This document shows, piece by piece, positions 26,742 to 35,472 of a DNA stretch of 64,000 bases. The DNA is taken from the NCBI GenBank assembly GCA_009772895.1, contig WOUP01000014.1:1-64000 (forward strand). The letters are read 5' to 3'. The notes beneath the pieces are model-generated. The model saw only the letters and a program-made list of their open reading frames with translations, did not search any database and was not told the origin of the DNA. Position numbers and translations under genes: made by a program. Source of the stretch: Puniceicoccaceae bacterium 5H (GTDB taxonomy: Bacteria; Verrucomicrobiota; Verrucomicrobiia; Opitutales; Oceanipulchritudinaceae). The stretch's first letter is position 1. Each line of letters opens with the position of its first letter.

Positions 26742-28142
26742 CTACACATCAAACCCGAAGTAATGGCGCGCATTCTGGAAGCACACCTCCTGCACGAGCG
26801 AGCGCAGTTCCGGTGCGTCGGGCAGCAGACCGGCCTGCACGTCGTCCCCCAACAGCTTGCACAGCAGACGGCGGAAATATTCGTGGCGGCAGTAGCTCAT
26901 CAGCGAACGGCTGTCCGTCAGCATACCCACAAAGCGGCGCAAGAGGCCCAGGTTGCTCAAGGCGTTGAGCTGCCAGTTCATGCCCTCGAGCTGATCGAGG
27001 AACCACCAGCCGCTGCCAAACTGCATCTTGCCGGGCACGCCGCCCTCGGCGAAATTGGTCGCCATGGTGGCAAAGGCATAGTTCTGGGCCGGGTTGAGGT
27101 TGTAGAGGATCGTCTTAGGCAACTGCTGCCGGCGGGAGAGCTCGCCCAGGATCGTGGCCAGCCCCTCGATCTGCTGCTTGTCGCTGATCGAGTCGACGCC
27201 GACGTCCGGCCCCAGCTTGTCGAACAGGCCCTTGTTGACGTTGCGCAGTGCGCCCAGGTGATACTGCATGGCCCACTTGCGCTTCTTGTTCAGCTCGCCG
27301 ATGAAGCAGAGCAGGAAGCCATTGAACGCCTCTTGCTCGTGGGCGTTCACGTGTCGACCCGAGCGCACCGCCTCAAAGATGCGCTCCGCCTCGCCCGTCT
27401 CGGCGATCTTGGTCGGCAGGCTTTCGAGCCCGTGGTCGCTGGCGCGCCCGCCCATCTGATGGAAGGCCCCGTGGCGCTGGTCGAGGGCCTCGAGCATCTG
27501 CTCCAGAGTCGCACAATCGTTACCCGCGGCCTTGCCCAGATTATCCATCCACAGGTTCCAGGCCTTGGGATCGTGCAGCTGCATCGCCTTGTCGGGCCGG
27601 AAGCTGGGCACCACTTTGGCCGGGCAGTCCGAGTCCTTGAGCCGCTTGTGATAGTGCAGGTCGTCGCACGGATCGTCCGTGGTGCCGATGACCTTCACGC
27701 GGAAGCGCTCCAGGATGCCCCAGGTGGTCATGTTTTTCTGGCGCAGTTTCTGGTTGGCCTCGTCCCAGACTTCCTGCGCCGTGTCGGCGTTGAGGATCTT
27801 GTGGATGCCGAAGTAGCGCTTCAGCTCGAGGTGGGTCCAGTTGTAGAGCGGGTTGCGCATGGTGTAGGGCACCGTGCGGGCAAAGGCCTGAAACTTTTCA
27901 CGCGGATCCTCGTCGCCCGTGCAATACTTCTCCGGCTCGCCGTTGGCGCGCATCGCCCGCCACTTGTAGTGGTCGCCTTCCAGCCAGATCTCCGTCAGGT
28001 TGTGGTAGTGACGGTTTTCGGCCAGATCGCGCGGCGAAAGGTGGCAATGATAGTCGATGATCGGCTGGTGCGCCGCCACTTCGTGAAAGAGCTTCTGCGC
28101 CGTGCTCGTGTTGAGCAGGAAATTGTCGTCCAGATATGCCAT
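26742..28142 (-). CDS. uxaC: Glucuronate isomerase
   Basis: A 466-residue UxaC, which isomerises D-glucuronate to D-fructuronate and D-galacturonate to D-tagaturonate. It belongs to the amidohydrolase-like superfamily; the metal-binding segment DYHCHLSPRDLAENR is near residue 30, with further hallmark segments TTDDPCDDL, VVPSFRPDKAM, AMQYHLGALRN and DSRSLMSYCRHEYFRR. Length matches E. coli UxaC (about 470). The start at 28142 (MAYLDDNFLL) fits the family's N-terminus; the upstream in-frame stretch is not family-like. It is divergent from the tagaturonate epimerase-like gene, and with uxuA and the SDR it completes glucuronate to KDG. Confidence 0.96.
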   Translation of the reverse strand: MAYLDDNFLLNTSTAQKLFHEVAAHQPIIDYHCHLSPRDLAENRHYHNLTEIWLEGDHYKWRAMRANGEPEKYCTGDEDPREKFQAFARTVPYTMRNPLYNWTHLELKRYFGIHKILNADTAQEVWDEANQKLRQKNMTTWGILERFRVKVIGTTDDPCDDLHYHKRLKDSDCPAKVVPSFRPDKAMQLHDPKAWNLWMDNLGKAAGNDCATLEQMLEALDQRHGAFHQMGGRASDHGLESLPTKIAETGEAERIFEAVRSGRHVNAHEQEAFNGFLLCFIGELNKKRKWAMQYHLGALRNVNKGLFDKLGPDVGVDSISDKQQIEGLATILGELSRRQQLPKTILYNLNPAQNYAFATMATNFAEGGVPGKMQFGSGWWFLDQLEGMNWQLNALSNLGLLRRFVGMLTDSRSLMSYCRHEYFRRLLCKLLGDDVQAGLLPDAPELRSLVQEVCFQNARHYFGFDV

Positions 28143-28371
28143 GGGGTCGTAATCCGAGAGGTTGAAGGAGTTGAGGCGGCAGGGCGGGGCACGGGTGCCG
28201 AGGCAGAGGCGCCTGGGCACGAAGGGGCGGCCCGGCTGCCGGCGAGACTGTGTATGTATCTATGCGCCTGATTCTTGCGGCGACAAGAGCAGAGTCCCTT
28301 TTGCGGATTCTGATTGTATGAAAGAATGTGCCTTTACCCGCCGGAAACCGCAATCTTTGCTAAATTGCACT

Positions 28372-29586
28372 ATGGCGACATCTGCCCCTACTTCTCCCAC
28401 GCCCCTCAGCAATCAGCGGAGCTTCGGCTTCGGTGACCGCATCGGCCTCGCCGGCCCGGGTCACCTCCGCGCCCTGCAGGCCAGCGGCTTTGCCCCGATC
28501 CTGGCCCAGCAATCCGTGCGCGAGCTCGACCGCCTCGGCCGCACCGCCGCCGACGTGATGGACGCCGCCAAGCGCGCCATTGCCCGCGAGGGCTACACGG
28601 GCCCATGGGGTGGGGACGCCGACCACCTCAAGACCGTCGAGGCCGCCCAGCAATATGCTCAGGCCGGTTTTACCTTCTTCACCATCGACCCGTCCGACCA
28701 CCTCGGGGCGCCCGACCGCGTGCAAAGCCTGCCCGAGGCCTATGCCGACCTCTATCTCGGCCAGAGCTGGGAAACGGCCTCGGGCCAATACAGCTTCGAC
28801 GAAGCAGGCCTGAAGGAGGTCGTGTCCAAATTCGAAGGCGTGCTCGATCACTGCGAGATGATGGCCAAGGGCATTGCCGCAGCCTGCGCCGGTCGCGGCT
28901 TCGAGATCGAGGTGTCGGTGGACGAGGCGCCCGCCACAACCAGCCCGCTCGACCACCTCTTCGTCGCGCTCGAGCTCAAGCGCCGTGGCGTGTCGTTTGC
29001 CAGCCTGGCCCCGCGCTTCGTCGGCAGCTTCCAGAAGGGCATCGACTACCGGGGCGACCTCAAGACCTTCGAGTCCGACCTGCAGCAGCACGTCGACATC
29101 GCCCGCCAGGTCGGCCCCTACAAGCTCAGCATTCACAGCGGCTCGGACAAGTTTTCGATCTACCCGATCATCGGCCGCCTCTGCGGTGAGTGGCTGCACG
29201 TCAAGACCTCCGGCACCAGCTACCTCGAGGCGCTGCGCGTGCTCTGTGTCGAAGAAAAGGCGCTCTTCCGCGAGTTGCTGACCGTCGCCTTCGAGCACTT
29301 CGAGCAAGACCGCCACAGCTACGAGCTCAGTGTGACCGACGACGACCTCGCGCAGCTGCGCCAGGAAGCCGACAACCCGACCGAGGCGACCTTCCTCGAC
29401 GGCGTGGCCGGGCGCCAGGTGTTGCACGTCACCTATGGTTCGCTGCTCTCCAACGACAAGCTCTCCAGCGGGCAGACCCGTCGCGAAGCGGTGCTCGCCG
29501 CGCTGGAGCGTCATGACGATTTGCACCAGCAATACGTCGAGCGGCACCTCAAGAAGCACCTTCAGTTGCTCGAGAGCGAACGCTGA
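28372..29586 (+). CDS. Tagaturonate/fructuronate epimerase family protein (UxaE-like)
   Basis: A 404-residue protein resembling UxaE, described in Thermotoga as interconverting D-tagaturonate and D-fructuronate. Characteristic stretches are FGDRIGLAGPGHLRALQ near the N-terminus, PWGGDADHLKTVE near residue 80, AGFTFFTIDPSDH near 100, and HSGSDKFSIYPIIGR near 265. It would link the galacturonate branch to the glucuronate branch at fructuronate. It is divergent from uxaC across 229 bases, which fits a shared control region. The start at 28372 (MATSAP) precedes the conserved part closely; an ATG at 28318 is a less likely alternative. A hairpin terminator follows. Confidence 0.8.
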   Translation: MATSAPTSPTPLSNQRSFGFGDRIGLAGPGHLRALQASGFAPILAQQSVRELDRLGRTAADVMDAAKRAIAREGYTGPWGGDADHLKTVEAAQQYAQAGFTFFTIDPSDHLGAPDRVQSLPEAYADLYLGQSWETASGQYSFDEAGLKEVVSKFEGVLDHCEMMAKGIAAACAGRGFEIEVSVDEAPATTSPLDHLFVALELKRRGVSFASLAPRFVGSFQKGIDYRGDLKTFESDLQQHVDIARQVGPYKLSIHSGSDKFSIYPIIGRLCGEWLHVKTSGTSYLEALRVLCVEEKALFRELLTVAFEHFEQDRHSYELSVTDDDLAQLRQEADNPTEATFLDGVAGRQVLHVTYGSLLSNDKLSSGQTRREAVLAALERHDDLHQQYVERHLKKHLQLLESER

Positions 29587-29612
29587 AATCGGCGGTATTT
29601 TCGTTTTTATGA

Positions 29613-29642
29613 GGGCGTTTTACTTCGGTAAGCGCCTTTTTT
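29613..29642 (+). terminator. Intrinsic terminator after the UxaE-like gene
   Basis: A stem of about nine pairs (GGCG...TTAC / GTAA...CGCC with a small bulge) closed by a TTCG tetraloop and followed by TTTTTT, 27 bases past the stop codon. The remaining 250 bases up to the prepilin gene are AT-richer and contain no gene that I can see. Confidence 0.85.
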
Positions 29643-29898
29643 AGTTGTCCTTGGGATGGATTTAACGATCTCTAATCTTAAAGGCGTAAAAGCGTTGGTT
29701 TGGGCTTGGCTAACCCCGTTTGCGGTTAATTTGGCGTTGGGAATGTGAAGATATTGTTAAGCATTGTATTCTAATTGCTTACAAGTGTGTGTCGGAGCGG
29801 GTTGCATCCCCTGATCTCGGGGCCGTGTGGGCGTTTTTGGGCTGGCGTAGGCATTAAACCTCTGGTCGGTTCTGCCGAGATAGGAGGTAGGAACCGTC

Positions 29899-30441
29899 GT
29901 GCTGATCCGTCTTTCCCAACTGAAATCCCCGCGCGTCCGATCGCTGGGCTGTAAGCGTGCCTTTACCTTGGTAGAGGTGGCGGTGGGCTTTTCCATCTTT
30001 GCCGTGGTCGCCCTCGGGGTGACGTTGGCGGCGATGGAGTATTTCAAGAGTACGGAGGACCAGTCGCGCTCTCTGGCGGCCAATTCCCTCGCCATGAGCG
30101 TGCTGCAGCAGGTGTCCTCCTACCCGTATTCGGAGCTGGAGGTCGTGACCGGCAGTGCCGGTGAGAGCTTGGTCGCCTACGACTCGCAGGGGAACCAGCT
30201 GACCTTCGTCAACGGCGGCAATCCGGTCGAAGCGACTTTTCGGACCATTACGCGCAGCGGTGACCGAGAGACCACGGCGGAGAACCGCGTGCGTCTCTGG
30301 ATGGTAGTCGAGCCCTTGACGGGGCGGCCAGCCATCCGGGTGACGATTCATTACACCTACAATTCGGCCTATTCGAATGAGGAACGGGAGAATTCCCTGA
30401 GCACCATTCGCACATTTGATGAAGGTTCTGCTGAAACATAA
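29899..30441 (+). CDS. Prepilin-like protein with type IV N-terminal motif
   Basis: A 180-residue pseudopilin. A basic leader ends in KRA before FTLVEVAVGFSIFAVVALGV, with Glu at position 5 of the mature protein, the hallmark of prepilin peptidase substrates of type IV pilus and type II secretion systems. The rest is a small periplasmic domain. The start is a GTG at 29899 supported by AGGAGG at 29882-29887, 11 bases upstream. It is first of four genes (180, 267, 799 and 255 residues) that overlap or nearly touch. The set resembles the prepilin cassettes (Verru_Chthon cassette B/C/A) annotated in this phylum, but I cannot confirm the family assignment. No pilus ATPase or prepilin peptidase is nearby. 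Confidence 0.82.
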   Translation: MLIRLSQLKSPRVRSLGCKRAFTLVEVAVGFSIFAVVALGVTLAAMEYFKSTEDQSRSLAANSLAMSVLQQVSSYPYSELEVVTGSAGESLVAYDSQGNQLTFVNGGNPVEATFRTITRSGDRETTAENRVRLWMVVEPLTGRPAIRVTIHYTYNSAYSNEERENSLSTIRTFDEGSAET

Positions 30442-31222
30442 GGCCAGAGCTGCCCGTCGTTTGCGCCGCGGCTTCACGCTACTGGAGGTCCTCGTCGCGT
30501 CATCACTGCTGTTTGCGCTGATGACGATGGTCGGTCTCTTCCTCATCGAGGTCACCTCGATCTACTACGGTGGCACCGCGCGCTCCGCCTATGCCCAGCA
30601 AGTGACCAAGCTGGCCGAAATGATCGGCAGTGACGTGGCCAGCACCCACCAGTATTTCCTCTTCCCCTCCTATACGGAGGAAGACCGCGATGAGCTCAGC
30701 GATGCTGTGGCGAATGATCAAGGCGGCACGTTTCTCGTGTTGATCCATGCCGAGCCCCGCTACACGACCGCGCCCGACCACTATGCCATCACGCGCATTG
30801 TCGCCTATGCGGTCGACCGGGACCATCCGATCCTGGGCGACAATAACGAGGTCAAGGCCTACCGCGTCCTGCGCTACGAGGTGGAGCCGGCCAGCGACGA
30901 AGACTGGCTGCGCGACCCGGCGGATCTCGCCATGTTTACGCCCATCGACGGGAACGATCCGCTCAACCAGCCCGCACGTTTTACCTCGATTATGGACTAC
31001 GTGCCCGAGGTGTTGCAGGACGCGGACCCGAGGACTGTGGCGACCATCGACGCCAATTCCGCGTTTTCGATCGAAAACGCCTTTATCCTGCGCCCGAACC
31101 GGCTGATTACGATTACCTTCGGGATCATCAACAGTTCGGGTATGGGCGATCAGGCCGAGGAATTGCGCGGTCACGACATCGTGTCCAACACCTTCAATTA
31201 TTCGTTTCAGGCCCAAGGTTAA
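30419..31222 (+). CDS. Second prepilin-like protein
   Basis: A 267-residue protein with a basic leader (KARAARRLRRG) followed by FTLLEVLVASSLLFALMTMVGLF, again with Glu5 after the expected cleavage site, so a substrate of prepilin peptidase. The remainder (about 230 residues) is a predicted periplasmic domain of unknown function. It overlaps the preceding prepilin gene by 23 bases and ends 3 bases before the large gene at 31226. The ATG at 30419 is preferred to a TTG at 30416. It may be a minor pseudopilin (GspJ/PilW-like in position) of an assembly used for secretion or surface attachment. Confidence 0.82.
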   Translation: MKVLLKHKARAARRLRRGFTLLEVLVASSLLFALMTMVGLFLIEVTSIYYGGTARSAYAQQVTKLAEMIGSDVASTHQYFLFPSYTEEDRDELSDAVANDQGGTFLVLIHAEPRYTTAPDHYAITRIVAYAVDRDHPILGDNNEVKAYRVLRYEVEPASDEDWLRDPADLAMFTPIDGNDPLNQPARFTSIMDYVPEVLQDADPRTVATIDANSAFSIENAFILRPNRLITITFGIINSSGMGDQAEELRGHDIVSNTFNYSFQAQG

Positions 31223-31225
31223 GTC

Positions 31226-33625
31226 ATGAAGCTGCCCAAAGTCTTCCATAACTGCCGTCGCGGCTCCGTCTACGTTTTGGTTCTGTTGTTCGCGACCATC
31301 TTTTCGACGCTGATCTGGAGCGGTCTCGCTTTGCAGCGTCAGCAAATGCTGCTCAATCACGATCAAATCATGCTCAACCAGGCTCGTTTGCTCAACGAGT
31401 CGCTCGTGCGCCTGGCCAGCTTGCAATTGTCGGACTTTTTCGAGCAAAGCGGCAACACCCGCCCCGGCGTGCGCCCGAGCATCACCATCCCGATGGATGA
31501 GCTGAAAGCCTGCCTCGGCGACAACTTCCAGGCCACGATCGTGGAGGATGAGACCGAGGTCGTGCTCGGCCCGCTGGGCGCCCCCACCTTTCGCTTTATC
31601 GATCCGGACATCCCCGGGCGCGAGTCGCGCCAGATGATGGGCAGCACCATCGCTGGTCAGGACGTGCCCATCTTCAGCCGCGTGACGCTGGCCGGCCCCA
31701 TGAACACCAAGGTCACCGTTTACGCCCGCGCGAACTACGCGCTGCTGGCCTCGCCGCTGTTCGGCTTCTCCATGTTCTTCAACCAGGACATGGAATCGTC
31801 CGCGGGTGCCGACCTGACGCTGACGGGTGCCCCGATCTACGTAAACGGCGACTTCGCCCAGTCTACCCGCGGCGACCAGGGCTCGCTGCACGTCTACGCG
31901 CCGCTCGTGCTGGTGCGCGGCCATTACGTCGACGACATTTTCTACGGCTCCGGTATTTGGGGTGGCTACGCCGCCTTTGCCAACGCGCAGGGCGATTACA
32001 TCAACATCAATTCCAGCGACTACAATCGTTGGATCAGCGGCAATTATTACGCTACCGACAAGCTGAAGATCCCGGCCGACGTTTACGGCAACGCGCGCAC
32101 TTTTGCCGAGCTGCAGAACTCCTACGACAAGTACCCCGACAACAACTGGGGCTACTACAACTGGATGGATCAGCGCTACAACGAGAACGACAAGGACTGG
32201 TACAACGTCTCGCTCTACAACTGGGACGGCATGTTCAAGACCCAGGCGCACAATGTGCAGCAGCTCAGCGTGCCCGGTATGGACACTTATAATTTTGTGC
32301 AGGACCCGACCTCGGACGAATACGTCAACACCGCTTACCAGATCATCCAGCCCGCCCGGGACAACGACGACTCCGCTTTCGACCCGGCGGCGGTGGGGGA
32401 AGACGAGGCTTTCCAGAACCGGGTGCGCGAGAAGAACAAGTTTTCCTACAAGGCTAACCTCATCATCAAGCTCGAGGAGAAGACGCCTGGCGCCAATTCC
32501 GACTACGAGGTCGACCCGGACAACCTTCAGGTCAGCTACTATACACCCACGCGCGACGCCAACGGCGACCTGGTCTACAATGCCGACGGCACGCCGCAGC
32601 TGACCTCCGTCGGTGCGCCCTCGGATCTGATCGAGATCGAAGCCTACGACGACACCTACACGTCCACCTCCTGGGAGTATGATCGCCGGACCCGCAGCTG
32701 GGTCGAAGTGACGACCGAGCGGACCTCCAGCGAAGTGTTCAGCGGCCTCTACGACAATCGCCGGCAGCAACCGGTGAATCTGGTGAAGTTGAACGTGGGG
32801 CGTCTCAAGGAGCTCGTGGACGACTATGGTTCGGCGGGCGGCACCGAGTTCAATGCCGATCCCGGCGCAAACGACCTCGTCGACGGCAACGGCTGGTGGA
32901 ACGGCGGCGTCTACGTCGAGTTTCCGACCGCCGAGACCAACCCGCGCACCGGCGATTCCGGCCCGGCAGCCGACGGCGTGCAGCCCTCGATCAAGAACTA
33001 CGGGCTCTACGTGCGCAACGGCGAGGAGATCCCGGAACAAGGCCTGACCATCGCGACCAACAACGCGATGTATATCGTGGGTAATTTCAATGCCGACGGC
33101 AACATCACCGCGGATTCCAACAGCGAGCCCGATCACGCGTCCGAAGCCCCGGCCTCGCTGGTGGCCGACTCCATCACCGTGCTCTCGAATGCCTGGGAAT
33201 CCAACAACAACGCCCGCTACAGCAAGTCCCGCCATCAGGATCGACCGGCGGCCAATACGGAGATTTCCGCCGCCATTCTGACCGGTTTCGCTCCCTCCTG
33301 GCGCGAGACCTCCACCGGCTCCTATTACAGCGGCTCGATGGCCAACTTCCTCCGTTACCTCGAGGACTGGGGCTACTACCTTTCCGACCACCGCGACCTC
33401 GCCATCCGGGGCTCGCAGGTCTGCCTCTTCGACTCGGAGGTGGGCGAGGAGCGCTGGCGCGGTAATGCCGACGTCTACTGGCCGCCGGACCGCCTCTTTG
33501 GCTACAACACGCTGTTCAACACCCGCATGCCGCCGCTGACGCCCGTCACTCCGCTCTCGGGGCCGGCGCTCTACCGTGAGGTGTCTGCCGCCACTTGGAA
33601 AGATGAAGTGGCCACTTTGCGATGA
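31226..33625 (+). CDS. Large membrane-anchored protein of the prepilin cassette
   Basis: A 799-residue protein with a short basic N-terminus (CRRG) and a hydrophobic helix VYVLVLLFATIFSTLIWSG that lacks the Glu5 prepilin signature, resembling PilX/GspK-type minor pilins in layout. The long remainder is rich in Asn, Asp, Tyr and Gly and is probably a beta-rich periplasmic or surface domain. Its place after two prepilins recalls the large A component of the Verru_Chthon cassettes, though it is shorter than I would expect. I cannot assign a function. It overlaps the next gene by 4 bases (ATGA). Confidence 0.7.
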   Translation: MKLPKVFHNCRRGSVYVLVLLFATIFSTLIWSGLALQRQQMLLNHDQIMLNQARLLNESLVRLASLQLSDFFEQSGNTRPGVRPSITIPMDELKACLGDNFQATIVEDETEVVLGPLGAPTFRFIDPDIPGRESRQMMGSTIAGQDVPIFSRVTLAGPMNTKVTVYARANYALLASPLFGFSMFFNQDMESSAGADLTLTGAPIYVNGDFAQSTRGDQGSLHVYAPLVLVRGHYVDDIFYGSGIWGGYAAFANAQGDYININSSDYNRWISGNYYATDKLKIPADVYGNARTFAELQNSYDKYPDNNWGYYNWMDQRYNENDKDWYNVSLYNWDGMFKTQAHNVQQLSVPGMDTYNFVQDPTSDEYVNTAYQIIQPARDNDDSAFDPAAVGEDEAFQNRVREKNKFSYKANLIIKLEEKTPGANSDYEVDPDNLQVSYYTPTRDANGDLVYNADGTPQLTSVGAPSDLIEIEAYDDTYTSTSWEYDRRTRSWVEVTTERTSSEVFSGLYDNRRQQPVNLVKLNVGRLKELVDDYGSAGGTEFNADPGANDLVDGNGWWNGGVYVEFPTAETNPRTGDSGPAADGVQPSIKNYGLYVRNGEEIPEQGLTIATNNAMYIVGNFNADGNITADSNSEPDHASEAPASLVADSITVLSNAWESNNNARYSKSRHQDRPAANTEISAAILTGFAPSWRETSTGSYYSGSMANFLRYLEDWGYYLSDHRDLAIRGSQVCLFDSEVGEERWRGNADVYWPPDRLFGYNTLFNTRMPPLTPVTPLSGPALYREVSAATWKDEVATLR

Positions 33626-34389
33626 AGCACCGTCTGTTCATCTTTGCGCTGTCGGCCCTGTTCCTCGGCAGCATCCTGAGCGCCCAAGCTGCCGACCGCG
33701 GGTCGCGCTACGACGAGGAACTGGTCGAGGACTTTGAAAAGCTGCCCATGCCGCAGCTTCAGTGGCCGGGCGCGGCCATCCCGGTATCGCTGAAAAGGGA
33801 AAGCCGCTTCAACGACGGCTACGCGGCGGACTTCCTCGTCGCGAGCCTGCCCGATTGCAGCCTGCTGCTCAACCTCGACACCTACGATCTGCCCATCAAC
33901 CTGCAGAAGGGCAGCGGCCAGTGGTCCATGATCGGTGACATCCCCTCGCTGCCTGGTTGCGGGGTCCGCATCGCCGCCGTGCCGCTGGAGAGCGTGGCGC
34001 GGGCAGATCTCGAGACGACTTTTTACGCCTACGTCAAAGCCGTGGTGCGCGAAGCGAAGGACGCGTACATCGTGATCCCCAACGACTTCCTGTCCGGCAA
34101 GATCGAAGCCCACCAGCTGCTCGGGGAACGGGCCTACGTCTTTGAATACGGTTTTGCGCCCGACAAGAACAGCCCGCCGACGCGCTGGGTCGCCGACTAC
34201 GTGCTGTTTTTCGATCGCTACGCCTTGCTCCTGCGCGTCGAATCGACGGCGGAGCGCCACGACGTGGTGCGCAAGTTCGGCCAGTCTCTCTTCTCCTCGT
34301 TCTTTGTGGCCTATCCCGAAGATCGCCGCCCGCTGAGCCCGGCGGAGCAGAAAGCGTTGGTCGAGGCCGCGGGCGAGAAGAAGCGCTAG
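33622..34389 (+). CDS. Secreted protein of unknown function
   Basis: A 255-residue protein with a clear Sec signal peptide (MKHRLFIFALSALFLGSILSAQA) and a mature domain of about 230 residues. I do not recognise the family. Two Cys (in SLPDCSLLL and LPGCGVR) could form a disulphide. Translational coupling to the large cassette protein (4-base overlap) suggests that it works with the pilin-like assembly, perhaps as a periplasmic partner. It converges with moaA, with one base between the stop codons. Confidence 0.6.
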   Translation: MKHRLFIFALSALFLGSILSAQAADRGSRYDEELVEDFEKLPMPQLQWPGAAIPVSLKRESRFNDGYAADFLVASLPDCSLLLNLDTYDLPINLQKGSGQWSMIGDIPSLPGCGVRIAAVPLESVARADLETTFYAYVKAVVREAKDAYIVIPNDFLSGKIEAHQLLGERAYVFEYGFAPDKNSPPTRWVADYVLFFDRYALLLRVESTAERHDVVRKFGQSLFSSFFVAYPEDRRPLSPAEQKALVEAAGEKKR

Positions 34390-34390
34390 G

Positions 34391-35425
34391 CTACCCGCCG
34401 ACTTCCCACATCTCGCGCTTGCGGCGCCTGACGGCTTGTTGCTGGCGCTGCTCCGAGTAGGCGTCGTCGCGCTTACCCCACAGGCGGCGCAAGTGAAAGG
34501 CGAGGTCTTCGGACGACATCATGGGATCTTCCGCCCAGTGCCGAATGGCCAGGCCGCGACTGGCAAAAAGGCAGGTCAGTACCTCGCCGCGTGCCGTCAC
34601 GCGCAGGCGCGAGCAGTTGCCGCAAAACGGTTGTGTGATCGAGTTGATGAAGCCGACCTCGCTGCTGCCGTCGGCGTAGCGAAAGCGCCGTGCCACCTCG
34701 CCGGGGTGCTCCGGCGCGACCGGTTCGAGTGGGCCGAGCGCCTGCAATTGCTCCCGTACCTCGCGCCCGCTGTAAACGTCGCCGCGCTGCCAGGCGTTCT
34801 GGTTGCCCACATCCATGTATTCGATAAAGCGCAGCGTCAGGCCTTCGCGTCGCGCCCACCGGGCCAACGGCAGGATCTGGCTCTCGTTGCGCCCCCGCTG
34901 GATCACCGTGTTGATTTTGACGCCCAGCCCGGCGGCGCGGGCAGCGGCGATACCATCCACCACGATTTGCGGCGATACCCGCCGGCCCGCCACTTGGGCG
35001 AACACCTCCGGGTCCAGCGCATCGAGGCTCACGTTCACGCGGCGCAAGCCCGCGGCCGCCAAGGTGGGGGCGAGGCGGGAAAGCGCGACCCCGTTGGTCG
35101 TCAGCGCGAGATCGTCGAGGTCCAGCGTCGCCAGGCGCTCGATGATCTCCGGCAGGTCGCGGCGCAGCAGCGGCTCGCCGCCCGTCAGGCGGATCTTGCG
35201 CGCCCCCAGTTCCACCGCACTGGCGGCGATCTTGTAAAGGGCGTGGGCGGAGAGTAGCTCGCGCTCGGGTAAAAAAGCGTAGTCGGGGCCGAAGGTCTCC
35301 GCCGGCAGGCAATAACGGCAACGCAGGTTACAGCGCTCGATCACTGACAGCCGGAGGTCGTGAATTGGGCGGTGCCTGCGGTCCGTGGTGGGGCGGGAAG
35401 TGGTGGGGAGCAAAGTAGCGGGCAT
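34391..35425 (-). CDS. moaA: GTP 3',8-cyclase MoaA, molybdenum cofactor synthesis
   Basis: A 344-residue radical-SAM enzyme that converts GTP to the cyclic intermediate used by MoaC. The N-terminal Fe-S motif is in ERCNLRCRYC near residue 35, followed by RLTGGEPLLRRDL and the SAM site. The C-terminal cluster is in FCGNCSRLRVTARGEVLTC near residue 265-285. The protein ends in Gly-Gly, as functional MoaA requires. It is divergent from moeA with about 48 bases between, and with the plus-strand genes it supplies the cofactor for the nitrate reductase encoded downstream. Confidence 0.96.
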   Translation of the reverse strand: MPATLLPTTSRPTTDRRHRPIHDLRLSVIERCNLRCRYCLPAETFGPDYAFLPERELLSAHALYKIAASAVELGARKIRLTGGEPLLRRDLPEIIERLATLDLDDLALTTNGVALSRLAPTLAAAGLRRVNVSLDALDPEVFAQVAGRRVSPQIVVDGIAAARAAGLGVKINTVIQRGRNESQILPLARWARREGLTLRFIEYMDVGNQNAWQRGDVYSGREVREQLQALGPLEPVAPEHPGEVARRFRYADGSSEVGFINSITQPFCGNCSRLRVTARGEVLTCLFASRGLAIRHWAEDPMMSSEDLAFHLRRLWGKRDDAYSEQRQQQAVRRRKREMWEVGG

Positions 35426-35472
35426 GGCGATGGATGATTTTCGTTCGCAAAGGGGAGGGAGTGTGGGAAAAT

